DNA from: Caulobacter sp. | Lineage (GTDB): Bacteria; Pseudomonadota; Alphaproteobacteria; Caulobacterales; Caulobacteraceae | NCBI GenBank assembly: GCA_030680355.1 | Contig: JAUXVF010000012.1 | Location: 1 to 64,000 of the forward strand | Reading direction: 5' to 3' | Length of the DNA stretch: 64,000 nt | Shown: positions 47,120-56,194 of the stretch, in pieces | Position numbering within the stretch: the stretch's first letter is position 1 | Layout: every line of letters begins with the position of its first letter | Position numbers and translations under genes: made by a program | Notes under the pieces: generated by a model | The model's input: the letters and a program-made list of their open reading frames with translations, nothing else | What the model was told of the DNA's origin: nothing | The model's database searches: none

Positions 47120-49792
47120 TTACTCGGAGGCTGCTTTCGCCTTCGCCGCCGGTTTCTTCTTCGCCGGGGCCTTCTTTTTGGCCGCCGGTTTTTTGTCGCC
47201 AGCCGCCGCCTTGGCCGCCGCCGGTTTCTTCACGGCCGCCTTCTTCGCCGGTTTCTTGCCGCCGCCCTTGGCGACGCGTTCGGCCAGCAGGGCCACGGCC
47301 TCTTCCAGCGTCACCTCGGTCGGCTCCTTGCCGCGGGGGACGTTGGCGTTGGTCGAGCCGTGCTTGATGTAGGGACCAAAGCGGCCCGACAGCACCTTCA
47401 CCGGTTGACCGTCCTCGGGGTGGACGCCCAGATCCTTGAGCGCCGCCGCCGCCGTGCGGCCGCCCTTGCCGCCGGCCCGTTTCTCGGCCAGCACGGCCAC
47501 GGCGCGGTTGAGACCGACGTCGAACACTTCGTCTGCGTTGTCGAGATTGGCGTAGGTGCCCTCGTGCAGCACGAACGGGCCATAGCGGCCGATGCCGGCG
47601 ACGATGACCTTGCCGTCCTCGGGGTGCATCCCGACCTCACGCGGCAGGTTGAGCAGCCGCAGGGCCTTGTCGATGTCCATCGCCGCCGGCGGCCAGCCCT
47701 TGGGCAGGCTGGAGCGTTTGGGCTTCTCGCCTTCCGGCGGGGTTTCCTCGACATAGTGGCCGAAGCGGCCGTTCTTGAGCCAGACCGTCTGGCCGGACTT
47801 GGGGTTGATGCCCAATTCGCGGTCGCCCTCGGCCGCGTCGGCCTCGCCGTCGGGCTGGGCGATGGGCCGGGTGAAGCGGCATTCGGGATAGTTGGAGCAG
47901 CCGATGAAGGCGCCGAACTTGCCGGTCTTCAGGCTCAACTGACCGACGTTGCAGGTCGGGCAGAGGCGGGGGTCGGAGCCGTCTTCCTTGGCCGGGAAGA
48001 TGTGCGGGCCGAGCGCCACGTTGAGGGCGTCCAGCACGTTGGTGACGCGCAGCTCGGCGATCTCGCCGACGGCGGCGTGGAAGTCCTTCCAGAAGTCGCG
48101 CAGCAGCTCCTTCCAGTCCAGCTTGCCGTCGCTGACCAGGTCGAGCTTGCCTTCGAGGGCGGCGGTGAAGTCGTACTCCACGTAGCGTTTGAAGAACTCC
48201 TCAAGGAAGGCCGTGACCAGGCGGCCCTTGTCCTCGGGAATGAAGCGGTTCTTGTCCATGCGGACATAGGCCCGGTCGCGCAGAACGGTCAGCACCGAGG
48301 CGTAGGTCGAGGGACGGCCGATGCCGAGCTCCTCCATCTTCTTGACCAGGCTGGCTTCCGAATAGCGCGGCGGCGGTTCGGTGAAATGCTGGTCGGCGCG
48401 GGCGGCGAGCACCCGGGCCTCGGCGCCCTCGTTGATCACCGGCAGCTTGCCGGCGAAATCGGCGTCCTCGCCGGCCGCGTCGGGAGTCTTGGCGGTCGGG
48501 TCCGGCTCGTCGCGGCCTTCCTCATAGACGGCGAGGTAGCCGGGGAACTGAACCACCTGGCCGGTGGCGCGCATCGCCGTCTTGCCGTCGCTGCCTTCGA
48601 GATCGACGGCGGTGCGCTCGATGCGGGCCGCCTCCATCTGCGAGGCGATCATCCGCTTCCAGATCAGTTCATAGAGTCGACCCAGATCGCCCTCGAGCCG
48701 CAGGGAGCCGGGATTGCGCTCCAGCGAGGTCGGACGGATCGCCTCGTGGGCCTCCTGGGCATTCTTGGCTTTGGTCTTGTAGATCCGGGGGGCCTCGGGG
48801 ACGTAGTCCTTGCCATAGAGGCCGCCGATGACCTTGCGGGCCTCGTCGAGCGCCTCCGGCGCGGCCTGGACGCCGTCGGTCCGCATATAGGTGATCAGAC
48901 CGGTGGTCTCGCCGCCGATGTCGATGCCTTCATACAGCTTCTGGGCCGCCTGCATGGTGCGCTGGGCCGAGAAGCCGAGCTTGCGCGAGGCTTCCTGCTG
49001 CAGGGTCGAGGTGGTGAAGGGCGGCGGCGGCGTGCGCCGGGCGGGCTTCTTCTCGACCGAGGCGACCGTGAACTTGCAGGCCTGAACGGCGGCCCGGGCG
49101 GCATGGGCCGAGGCCTCGTTGTTCAGGTCGAACTTGGTGAGCTTCTTGCCGTCATGCTTGACCAGCCGCGCCAGGAAGGGCTCGGCGCCGGCCGAGACGT
49201 CGGCCTCGACAGACCAGTATTCCTGGGTCCGGAAGCGCTCGATCTCGAGCTCGCGGTCGACCACCAGCCGCAGGGCGACCGACTGAACCCGGCCGGCCGA
49301 GCGCGAGCCCGGCAGCTTGCGCCACAGCACCGGCGACAGCGTGAACCCGACCAGATAGTCGAGGGCGCGGCGGGCCAGATAGGCCTCGACCAGCTCCATG
49401 TCGATTTCGCGCGGGTTGGCGATGGCCTCGAGGACAGCGGTCTTGGTGATGGCGTTGAAGGTCGCCCGGCGGACCTGAACGTCCTTGAGCGCCTTCTTCT
49501 TCTGCAGCACTTCCAGCAGATGCCAGCTGATCGCCTCGCCTTCGCGGTCGGGGTCGGTGGCCAGGTACAGGGTGTCGGCGCCCTTGAGAGCCGTGGCGAT
49601 GTCGCTGAGGCGTTTGGCCGACTTGGCGTCGACCTCCCAGCTCATCGAGAAATCGTCGTCCGGCTTCACCGAGCCGTCCTTCGACGGCAGGTCGCGGACG
49701 TGTCCGTAGGACGCCAGGACGATGTAGTCCGAGCCCAGGTATTTGTTGATGGTCTTGGCCTTGGCCGGGCTCTCGACGACGACGACGTTCAT
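47120..49792 (-). CDS. topA: DNA topoisomerase I
   Basis: Type IA topoisomerase that relaxes negative supercoils, 890 residues. Toprim domain at the start (VVVESPAKAKTINKYLGSDY; DPDREGEAISWHLLE), catalytic Tyr in GLITYMRTDGVQ, the core domains, then a C-terminal Cys cluster (CPTCNVGQ...CSNYPEC, zinc ribbon), repeated glycine-rich GRFGPYI/GRYGPFV units, and a Lys/Ala/Pro-rich tail (KKPAAKKKAPAKKKPAAKA-type) that likely binds DNA. It is transcribed toward rnr. Confidence 0.97.
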   Translation of the reverse strand: MNVVVVESPAKAKTINKYLGSDYIVLASYGHVRDLPSKDGSVKPDDDFSMSWEVDAKSAKRLSDIATALKGADTLYLATDPDREGEAISWHLLEVLQKKKALKDVQVRRATFNAITKTAVLEAIANPREIDMELVEAYLARRALDYLVGFTLSPVLWRKLPGSRSAGRVQSVALRLVVDRELEIERFRTQEYWSVEADVSAGAEPFLARLVKHDGKKLTKFDLNNEASAHAARAAVQACKFTVASVEKKPARRTPPPPFTTSTLQQEASRKLGFSAQRTMQAAQKLYEGIDIGGETTGLITYMRTDGVQAAPEALDEARKVIGGLYGKDYVPEAPRIYKTKAKNAQEAHEAIRPTSLERNPGSLRLEGDLGRLYELIWKRMIASQMEAARIERTAVDLEGSDGKTAMRATGQVVQFPGYLAVYEEGRDEPDPTAKTPDAAGEDADFAGKLPVINEGAEARVLAARADQHFTEPPPRYSEASLVKKMEELGIGRPSTYASVLTVLRDRAYVRMDKNRFIPEDKGRLVTAFLEEFFKRYVEYDFTAALEGKLDLVSDGKLDWKELLRDFWKDFHAAVGEIAELRVTNVLDALNVALGPHIFPAKEDGSDPRLCPTCNVGQLSLKTGKFGAFIGCSNYPECRFTRPIAQPDGEADAAEGDRELGINPKSGQTVWLKNGRFGHYVEETPPEGEKPKRSSLPKGWPPAAMDIDKALRLLNLPREVGMHPEDGKVIVAGIGRYGPFVLHEGTYANLDNADEVFDVGLNRAVAVLAEKRAGGKGGRTAAAALKDLGVHPEDGQPVKVLSGRFGPYIKHGSTNANVPRGKEPTEVTLEEAVALLAERVAKGGGKKPAKKAAVKKPAAAKAAAGDKKPAAKKKAPAKKKPAAKAKAASE

Positions 49793-50048
49793 GCGGACTC
49801 TAAAATAGGGAAGCGGGCAGGGATCGCCCTTGAAGCGAGCGCGGAAAGTGGGGGCGGGGACGGGGCAATGTCAACGCGGGGCGTGAAAGAGCCCGAATTC
49901 AGGGAACCTGAAGGGCCTTTTTCGCGCTTGTGCGGTCACGGAAGCGGCCAGATCTGACCTGATAGTGGTTGTCGACGGTGGCGGACGCGCCCGTGCCGGG
50001 CGTATGAAAGCGCTGAAAACGCGCCGCCAGAACCGCGTGGAGAGCCCA

Positions 50049-50858
50049 ATGTCGTCGCCGACCAGCAAGGACAACAGGATCAACCCCTACGCCCGTCCCA
50101 CCCTGTGGGGCGCGCACGGGTCCTCGTCCTTCCGGCTGGGCGCCCTGCCGGCCGGTGCGCCGGTGAGGCCGGCCAAGCCCGCCCCGCCCGTCGGGGGCGG
50201 CATCCTCGGCAGCTCGCCGTTGTTGCCCGCCGCGCCAAGACCCGCGCCCGCCCAGCCGGCGCCACAGCCGTCCGCGCCCAGCCCCGCGCCGCCCGCCGCA
50301 GTCCAGCCGACGCCGGCGCCGGCGCCGCCCGCCGCGCCAAGACCCGCCGAGCCTTCTGCGGTCAGCGACACCGCGACGCCGCTGGCCTTCCTGGCCGATA
50401 TCAATCCGCTCCTGCCCAGACTCGCGGCGATCGCTGCGGGGGTGGTCGTCCTGATCATCCTGGCCGTGCTGGTGCTTGGGCGCAAAGCGCCCCCCGCCGA
50501 GGCGCCCGCCGTCGTTCCGCCACCCGCAGCCGCTCCCGAAGTCCTCGCCCCGCCGGTCGTCGCCGAGCCGGCGCCTGACGTCGTGGAACCCGAAGCGGTC
50601 GAACCCGAATCCGTGGAAGCCGAGGCGTCGCCGCCCGCCGCGGTTCAGCCGACGGTCGTGACCCCGCAGCCGAAAGCGGCGCCGACCCCGGCGCCCTCAG
50701 CGCCCGACTCCCTGGCCGTCCTGCCTCCGCCGCCGGTGGAGAAGGCGGCCGTGCCCGCCGCCGCGCCGCCGGTTCAGCTGGCTCCGTCGGCTCCGCCGGC
50801 CGCCGTCCGGCCGCCGGCCGATCCCGACGCGCCGATCGCCCTGCACCGCGGCGGCTAG
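50049..50858 (+). CDS. Pro/Ala-rich single-span membrane protein, unknown
   Basis: A 269-residue protein. The first 35 residues include YARPTLWGAHGSSSFRLG, then a long Pro/Ala region, one membrane helix (about 120-143, LAAIAAGVVVLIILAVLVLG), and a second Pro/Ala/Glu region. The Pro/Ala tracts come from tandem codon repeats, with CCCGCCGCGCCAAGACCCGC appearing twice (about 50227 and 50329). It could be a periplasm-spanning stalk, but no TonB, SPOR or LysM domain is visible. It is antisense-oriented between topA and dprA. The ATG at 50049 has GGAGAG 7 nt upstream. Confidence 0.72.
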   Translation: MSSPTSKDNRINPYARPTLWGAHGSSSFRLGALPAGAPVRPAKPAPPVGGGILGSSPLLPAAPRPAPAQPAPQPSAPSPAPPAAVQPTPAPAPPAAPRPAEPSAVSDTATPLAFLADINPLLPRLAAIAAGVVVLIILAVLVLGRKAPPAEAPAVVPPPAAAPEVLAPPVVAEPAPDVVEPEAVEPESVEAEASPPAAVQPTVVTPQPKAAPTPAPSAPDSLAVLPPPPVEKAAVPAAAPPVQLAPSAPPAAVRPPADPDAPIALHRGG

Positions 50859-51940
50859 AGGCCGTCCACGGCCACGGTTCCGCCCGGGCCGAACCGGGCC
50901 TGGCCGGCGATCGACAGTTCGACCAGGGCGGCGAACACCGCCGGGGCCGGCGCGCCCGTGGCCCTGACCAGGTCGTCGATGGTCACCGGCGTCGGGGACA
51001 GCAGGGCCGCGACCGCCTCGCGCAGGCCGTCGGGCGGCTCGCCGGCTGACGCCGTCCAGGGCGGCCGCTCGCGCTCGCGGACGCCGCCCAGGTCCTCCAG
51101 CGCCCGCAGGACATCCTCGACGCCTTCGCAGACCGCCGCGCCCTGGCGGATCAGATCATTGGTCCCTCGGGCCCTTGGATCCAGCGGCGAGCCCGGCACG
51201 GCCAGAACCTCGCGGCCCTGTTCGGCGGCCAGGCGGGCGGTGATCAGGGAGCCGGACTTGAGCTCGGCCTCGACGACGACCACGGCCAGCGACAGGCCGC
51301 TGATCAGACGGTTGCGGCGGGGAAAGTCGCGGGCCTGGGCGCGGTGGTCGGGGCTGCTTTCGGAGACAATGGCGCCCTGGTCGGCGATCCGGTCATAGAG
51401 GCCGGCGTGCTCGGGCGGATAGATGTCGCCGACGCCGCCACCGAGCACGGCGGCCGTGCCGGTGGCCAGAGCGCCCTCATGGGCGGCCCCGTCGATGCCG
51501 CGCGCCAGCCCCGAGACGACCATCGGTCCGGCCTGGCCCAGTTCGGCGGCCAGTCCACGGGCGAAACGCTGGCCGGCGGCCGAGGCCACGCGGGCGCCGA
51601 CAATGGCCACCGCGGGACGGCTGAGCAGGTCGGCGCGGCCCTTGACCCAGATCAGCGGCGGCGGCGGATCCAGCGCGGCCAGCAGGGGCGGGAAGTCGGG
51701 TTCGCCGCCGCAGATCAGCCGCGCGGCCAACCGGCCGCCGGCGTCCAGCTCGGCCTCGGCCTCGGCGCGGGTGGGGATGTCGACTGGGCGGCGGGCCAGA
51801 TCGGGCAGGGCGTCGACGGCCGCGGCGGCCGATCCACAGCGCTGCAGGAGATGTTCAAAGGCCACCGGTCCGACGTTCGGGGTCCTGGCCAGTCTCAGCC
51901 AGGCGACCCGTTCTGCGTCGGTCAGCGGCCCCGGGGTCAC
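50855..51940 (-). CDS. dprA: DNA-processing protein DprA (Smf)
   Basis: Loads RecA on incoming single-stranded DNA during transformation. The 361-residue product has the Rossmann fold (AVAIVGARVASAAGQRFARG; VSGLARGIDGAAHEGALA; PRRNRLISGLS; ALVVVVEAELKSGSLITARLA) and a C-terminal winged-helix DprA_WH-like domain (about 290-361, PVTIDDLVRATGAPAPAVFA). The GTG start overlaps the plsY stop (GTGA). Its 3' end meets the Pro/Ala-rich gene, overlapping by 4 nt. Confidence 0.94.
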   Translation of the reverse strand: MTPGPLTDAERVAWLRLARTPNVGPVAFEHLLQRCGSAAAAVDALPDLARRPVDIPTRAEAEAELDAGGRLAARLICGGEPDFPPLLAALDPPPPLIWVKGRADLLSRPAVAIVGARVASAAGQRFARGLAAELGQAGPMVVSGLARGIDGAAHEGALATGTAAVLGGGVGDIYPPEHAGLYDRIADQGAIVSESSPDHRAQARDFPRRNRLISGLSLAVVVVEAELKSGSLITARLAAEQGREVLAVPGSPLDPRARGTNDLIRQGAAVCEGVEDVLRALEDLGGVRERERPPWTASAGEPPDGLREAVAALLSPTPVTIDDLVRATGAPAPAVFAALVELSIAGQARFGPGGTVAVDGL

Positions 51941-52590
51941 ACGTCCTCGGACAGGGGCGGGGGCGGCGCGGCCTTGCCGGCGCCGATCCTGGGCTCCTCA
52001 CCGCGTAGCAGACGGCGGATATTGTCCAGGTGGGTGAAGAAGACGATCGGGGCCATGACCACCGTCAGCAGCATGACGGGGTAGGGGGCGTCGGTGGCGA
52101 AGGCGAACATCGGGGCAAGCGCGGCCGCTGTCAGGGCCGCCAGCGACGAGAACCGGAACAGAAACGCCATCGCCAGCCAGGTCAGGGCCGCCAGGGCGCC
52201 CACGGGCAGGGCGGCGGCGAACAGCACGCCGAAGAAGGTCGAAACGCCCTTGCCGCCCTTGAACTTCAGCCAGACGGGGAAGATGTGGCCGACAAAGGCC
52301 GCCCCGCCGGCGAGGGCGCCGATGGCGTCACTGCCGTTGGTCAGCCAGCGGGCCAGCAGCACCGCCGCCGCGCCCTTGCCGGCGTCGCCGAGGAAGGTGA
52401 TCAGCGCCAGGTCCTTGCGGCCCGAACGCAGCACATTGGTCGCGCCGATATTGCCCGAGCCGATGGCGCGGATGTCGCCGGCCCCGCCCAGGCGCATGGC
52501 GATCATGCCAAACGGGATCGAGCCGAGGAGGTAGCCCCCCACCACGACCACGCCGAGAGTCAGCCAGACCGCGCCAACGAGAGAGTCCAT
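51937..52590 (-). CDS. plsY: Glycerol-3-phosphate acyltransferase PlsY
   Basis: An inner-membrane enzyme that acylates glycerol-3-phosphate with acyl-phosphate, starting phospholipid synthesis. The 217 residues have the three family motifs: GSIPFGMIAMRLGGAGDIR, GSGNIGATNVLRSG and KFKGGKGVSTFFGVL, within about seven membrane helices. It is upstream of dprA and overlaps it by 4 nt. The usual partner PlsX is not here. Confidence 0.94.
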   Translation of the reverse strand: MDSLVGAVWLTLGVVVVGGYLLGSIPFGMIAMRLGGAGDIRAIGSGNIGATNVLRSGRKDLALITFLGDAGKGAAAVLLARWLTNGSDAIGALAGGAAFVGHIFPVWLKFKGGKGVSTFFGVLFAAALPVGALAALTWLAMAFLFRFSSLAALTAAALAPMFAFATDAPYPVMLLTVVMAPIVFFTHLDNIRRLLRGEEPRIGAGKAAPPPPLSEDV

Positions 52591-52661
52591 AATCGCCCCT
52601 AATACCCGTTATAGTTGTTATTGTCTTCCGGAATTGACGCTAGCCCGCGTCGCCCGCGGAG

Positions 52662-53954
52662 TCATGCCCCGGCGTAGGTCGTCGAACCGCCGACAATCGT
52701 GCGCAACACCCGGCCCTGCAGCCGACGGCCGTCGAACGGAGAGTTCTTGGATTTCGAGACCAGCCGGTCGGCGTCGATGACGACCGGCGCATCGAGGTCG
52801 CAGAGCACCAGATCCGCTGGAGCGCCGACCGCCAACCGCCCGCCGGGCAGGCCCAGGAACCGGGCAGGGGCCAGGGTCACGGCCCGGATCAGGTCGATCA
52901 GGGCGATGCGCTCGTCGTGGTGGAAGGCCAGCAGGGCCGGCAGCAGGGTTTCCAGACCCACACCGCCGGGCGCGGCCTCGTCGAAGGGCAGGCGCTTTTC
53001 TTCGGGCGGCGCCGGGGCGTGAGCCGAGACGACGATGTCGACGAGGCCGGCGGCCAGGGCCTCGATCAGGGCCTGACGGTCGTCCTCGCTGCGCAGGGGC
53101 GGGTCGAGCCGGGCGAAGGTGCGATAGTCGCCGATGTCGAGCTCGTTGAAGCTCAGATGATTGATCGAGGCGGTCGCCGTGGCCCGCACGCCGCGCGCCT
53201 TGCCGCGGGCCAGGGCCTCAAGCGCGCCGGCGGTGGTGATCTGGTCGACCAGCAGCCGCGCGCCGGTCAGCCCGGCCAGGGCCAGATCCCGCTCCAGCCC
53301 GATCAATTCAGCGACGGCCGGCGCCGAGGGCAGACCCAGATGGGCGGCGAAGGCCCCCTCGGTGGCCACCGCGCCCTTGCTGAGCCAGGCGTCTCCCGGA
53401 CGATGGGCCACGGCCAGGTCGAAGGTGTTGGCATAGGCCATGACCCGCCGCATGACCCTGGAATCGACAATCGGCCGGTCGACGTCGGTGACATAGACGC
53501 AGCCGGCCTCGGCCATCAGGCCGATCTCGGCCATCTGCTCGCCCCTCAGGCCCCGGGTGGCGGCGCCGGCGCAGAGGATCCGGGCGGCATCGATGTCGCG
53601 GGCCCGGCGCAGGATGAAATCGACCACCGAGGGCTCGTCGACGGCCGGGTGGGTGTCGGGCTGGACGACGAAGGTGGTGACGCCCCCGGCGGCGGCGGCC
53701 AGGGCGGCCGACTGCAGGGTCTCGCGGGTCTCGGCCCCGGGCTCGCCGGTCTTGACCCGCAGGTCGATCAGCCCCGGCGCCAGCATGGCTCCGCCACAGT
53801 CGATGATCTCGACATCAGCGGCCAGGTTATTGAAATCACTACCCTTTGAGACCTCGGCGATCAGGCCGTCAGCGACCAGTAGGGCGCCGGGTCCGTCATG
53901 GCCGCTGTCGGGATCGACCAGGCGGGCGTTGTGGAAGGCGAGGGGATGGCTCAT
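52662..53954 (-). CDS. Catalytically inactive dihydroorotase homologue (PyrC')
   Basis: A 430-residue amidohydrolase-fold protein. Class I dihydroorotases bind zinc through HxH after a GLIDLHVHLREPG-type strand; here that reads [13 protein letters not shown], so both His are gone. The usual ATDHAPH with catalytic Asp reads [12 protein letters not shown], lacking the Asp. The remaining [19 protein letters not shown] and NPPLRTEEDR-like [13 protein letters not shown] segments keep the fold. It overlaps pyrB by 4 nt, the arrangement of the PyrC' subunits that scaffold aspartate transcarbamoylase in Pseudomonas. A true pyrC must be elsewhere. Confidence 0.92.
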   Translation of the reverse strand: MSHPLAFHNARLVDPDSGHDGPGALLVADGLIAEVSKGSDFNNLAADVEIIDCGGAMLAPGLIDLRVKTGEPGAETRETLQSAALAAAAGGVTTFVVQPDTHPAVDEPSVVDFILRRARDIDAARILCAGAATRGLRGEQMAEIGLMAEAGCVYVTDVDRPIVDSRVMRRVMAYANTFDLAVAHRPGDAWLSKGAVATEGAFAAHLGLPSAPAVAELIGLERDLALAGLTGARLLVDQITTAGALEALARGKARGVRATATASINHLSFNELDIGDYRTFARLDPPLRSEDDRQALIEALAAGLVDIVVSAHAPAPPEEKRLPFDEAAPGGVGLETLLPALLAFHHDERIALIDLIRAVTLAPARFLGLPGGRLAVGAPADLVLCDLDAPVVIDADRLVSKSKNSPFDGRRLQGRVLRTIVGGSTTYAGA

Positions 53955-54931
53955 CGGTGATTGTCCAGCCGGGCCGACAGCGAGGCCAGCACGGCCATGC
54001 GGGCGGCGACGCCCATCTCGACCTGGTCCTGGATCAGGCTGATGGCCGGATCGTCGGCGACATCGGAGTCGATCTCGACGCCGCGGTTCATCGGCCCCGG
54101 ATGCATGACCCGCACGCCGTCCGAGGCAGCCTTGAGCTTTTCACGGTCCAGGCCCCAGAAGCGGAAATACTCGCGGGTCGAAGGGACCAGCGCGCCCTGC
54201 ATCCGCTCCAGCTGCAGACGCAGCATCATAACCACGTCGGCGCCGGCGATGCCCGCCTCAAGGTCGTGGAACACCTCCGCCCCCCAGCGCTCGGCCCCGG
54301 CCGGCATCAGGGTCGGCGGCCCGACAAGGCGAACATTCGCGCCCAGAACATTGAGAAGATTGACGTTCGAGCGCGCCACCCGGCTGTGCAGCACGTCGCC
54401 GCAGATGGCCACGGTCAGGCCGGCGACCGCCCCGAACGCCCGCCGCATCGACAGGGCGTCGAGCAGGGCCTGGGTCGGATGCTCATGCTGGCCGTCGCCG
54501 GCGTTGATCACGCTGCAGCCGACCTTCTGGGCCAGCAGGGCGGCGGCGCCCGACGAGCCGTGTCGCACGACCAGCAGGTCCGGCTGCATGGCGTTCAGCG
54601 TCACCGCCGTGTCGATCAGGGTCTCGCCCTTGGCCACCGAGGAGCTGCCGACGCTCATGTTCATGACATCGGCGCCCAGCCGCTTGCCGGCCAGTTCGAA
54701 ACTGGCCTGGGTGCGGGTGGAGTTTTCGAAGAACAGGTTCATCAGCGTGCGACCCTTGAGCAGGTCGAGCTTCTTGTTGGTCTGCCGGTTCAGGGCCACG
54801 AATCCGTCGGCCAGGTCGAGCAGCTGCCCCGCCTCAACGATGTTCAGATCCAGCGCGGACAGGAAATGGCGGTGCGGAAAGGGGAAGGTCCTGTCGCGGA
54901 CCTCTTCGATACCCGGGGCGATTACCGTCAT
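53951..54931 (-). CDS. pyrB: Aspartate carbamoyltransferase catalytic subunit
   Basis: Catalyses the first committed step of pyrimidine synthesis. The 326 residues show the carbamoyl-phosphate site [19 protein letters not shown], the aspartate-side [32 protein letters not shown] and [13 protein letters not shown]. The N-terminus carries an extension (about 20 residues) before HFLSALDL. It is coupled with the PyrC' pseudo-enzyme downstream, consistent with a class A ATCase complex. Confidence 0.96.
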   Translation of the reverse strand: MTVIAPGIEEVRDRTFPFPHRHFLSALDLNIVEAGQLLDLADGFVALNRQTNKKLDLLKGRTLMNLFFENSTRTQASFELAGKRLGADVMNMSVGSSSVAKGETLIDTAVTLNAMQPDLLVVRHGSSGAAALLAQKVGCSVINAGDGQHEHPTQALLDALSMRRAFGAVAGLTVAICGDVLHSRVARSNVNLLNVLGANVRLVGPPTLMPAGAERWGAEVFHDLEAGIAGADVVMMLRLQLERMQGALVPSTREYFRFWGLDREKLKAASDGVRVMHPGPMNRGVEIDSDVADDPAISLIQDQVEMGVAARMAVLASLSARLDNHR

Positions 54932-54974
54932 AAGTGGTGGTCATAGGCGATGGGGGGAGGGGCGCCAATAGATT

Positions 54975-54995
54975 CCCTCTCCCAATGGGAGAGGG
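54975..54995 (-). terminator. Hairpin after the AEC transporter gene
   Basis: CCCTCTCCC/GGGAGAGGG with an AAT loop, directly after the transporter stop on the minus strand. It is like the outer module of the composite repeats and may be a single copy of that element. Confidence 0.55.
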
Positions 54996-54998
54996 AGA

Positions 54999-55919
54999 TC
55001 AGCTGATGCCGAACACCACCAGCAGCAGGGGGATCGTCACCAGGCTCGCCGCGGTGGTGAAGGCGACGATGCCGGCCATCAGCGGGGCATCGCCGCCCAT
55101 CTGGCGGGCTAGGACGTAGGAGGCGGCGGCGCCCGGCGCCGAGCCAACCAGCAGCGCCACGCCCTGGGCGGTCTCGTCGCCGCCGGCCAGCCGGCAAAGG
55201 CCCCACATCAGCACCGGCAGAACCAGCAGTTTCACGGCGCTGACCGAGGCGATCAGCCAGCGACGGCTGCGCACATAGCCAAAGCTCAGCCCGGCGCCGG
55301 CCACGACCAGTCCCAGGGTCAGGGCCGCGGCCGACAGCAGGTCCAGGGTGCTCATCACCACCGGCAGCTTGGGGACGCGCAGCACATTGAGCAGGGCTCC
55401 GACGCCGCAACCCCAGAGCACGGGGTTCTGCACCAGGCCGCGCAGGGCCGCGTGCAGACCGCCGCCCTGGCCCTCGCCCCAGCGGCTCATGACCAGCACG
55501 CAGACGACATTGATGGCCGGGATCAGGGCGCCCATGATCATCGCCCCCAGCCCGGCGCCCTCGGGGCCGTAGACCAGGGCCACCAGCGGCAGGAAGACGA
55601 AGGTGTTCCAGCGCAGGCTGCCCTGGAAGACGCTGGTGTAGCTGGCGTCGGGCAGGCGCAGCAGCGGCTTGGCGACCAGCACCGCCAGGGCGACGAGGGT
55701 CATGCCGCCGACCGCCCCGATGGCCAGCGGGCCCGCCGACAGGGCGGAGAAGTCGGCCTTCCACACCGCCGGGGCCAGGAAGCCCGGATAGAAGACGAAA
55801 TAGGTCAGCCGCTCGATCGGCGGCCAGCTGCCGGCCGGAATGAACCCCGAGGCCTTCAGCCCCCAGCCCAGGGCGATCATGGCGAAGACGGGCAGGACGC
55901 CGAGGAGGATGGCGGTCAT
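54999..55919 (-). CDS. AEC family permease (auxin-efflux-carrier type)
   Basis: A 306-residue inner membrane transporter of the AEC family. It has ten or so helices in two halves; the first runs AILLGVLPVFAMIALGWGL and the second half ends with LLVGSAPGAAASYVLARQ, MGGDAPLMAGIVAFTTAASL, the conserved AEC C-terminal region. The start at 55919 (MTAILLGV) is preferred; the longer frame starts inside a REP-like unit. Substrate unknown. It is separate from pyrB by a hairpin. Confidence 0.87.
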   Translation of the reverse strand: MTAILLGVLPVFAMIALGWGLKASGFIPAGSWPPIERLTYFVFYPGFLAPAVWKADFSALSAGPLAIGAVGGMTLVALAVLVAKPLLRLPDASYTSVFQGSLRWNTFVFLPLVALVYGPEGAGLGAMIMGALIPAINVVCVLVMSRWGEGQGGGLHAALRGLVQNPVLWGCGVGALLNVLRVPKLPVVMSTLDLLSAAALTLGLVVAGAGLSFGYVRSRRWLIASVSAVKLLVLPVLMWGLCRLAGGDETAQGVALLVGSAPGAAASYVLARQMGGDAPLMAGIVAFTTAASLVTIPLLLVVFGIS

Positions 55920-55942
55920 GGCCGCGGCGCCGGGCTGGCGGG

Positions 55943-56127
55943 GTGCGTCCTTCGACACGCGCTCTTCGAGCGCTGCTCAGGATGACTGGCGCTATTGCCG
56001 CCATTCCCAGTCATCCTGAGCAGCAGCCGCAGGCTGCGTGTCGAAGGACGCACGCTGTCGTCGGTTGGCCCTGATTGTGAGTCTGTCATCCTGAGCAGCC
56101 CGCTTAGCGGGCGTGTCGAAGGACGCA
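55943..56127. repeat. Cluster of three GTCATCCTGAGC...GTGTCGAAGGACGCA palindromic units
   Basis: Unit 1 at 55943-55986 (inverse orientation), unit 2 at 56010-56053 and unit 3 at 56085-56127 (forward). Each has conserved ends, a variable G+C hairpin in the middle, and about 43 nt total. Units 1 and 2 form an inverted pair 23 nt apart. The gap between the AEC gene and the CurA-like gene is occupied almost entirely by them. Confidence 0.88.
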
Positions 56128-56194
56128 ATGGCTTTCCGGCACATGACAGCCGCGCCGGCCCGGTGTTCACTGCCGGCAACAGGAGGAAGCCGCC

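Noticed and set aside
52662-53954. Functional dihydroorotase pyrC
   Set aside because: The HxH zinc motif and the catalytic Asp are both missing, so it is called an inactive homologue.
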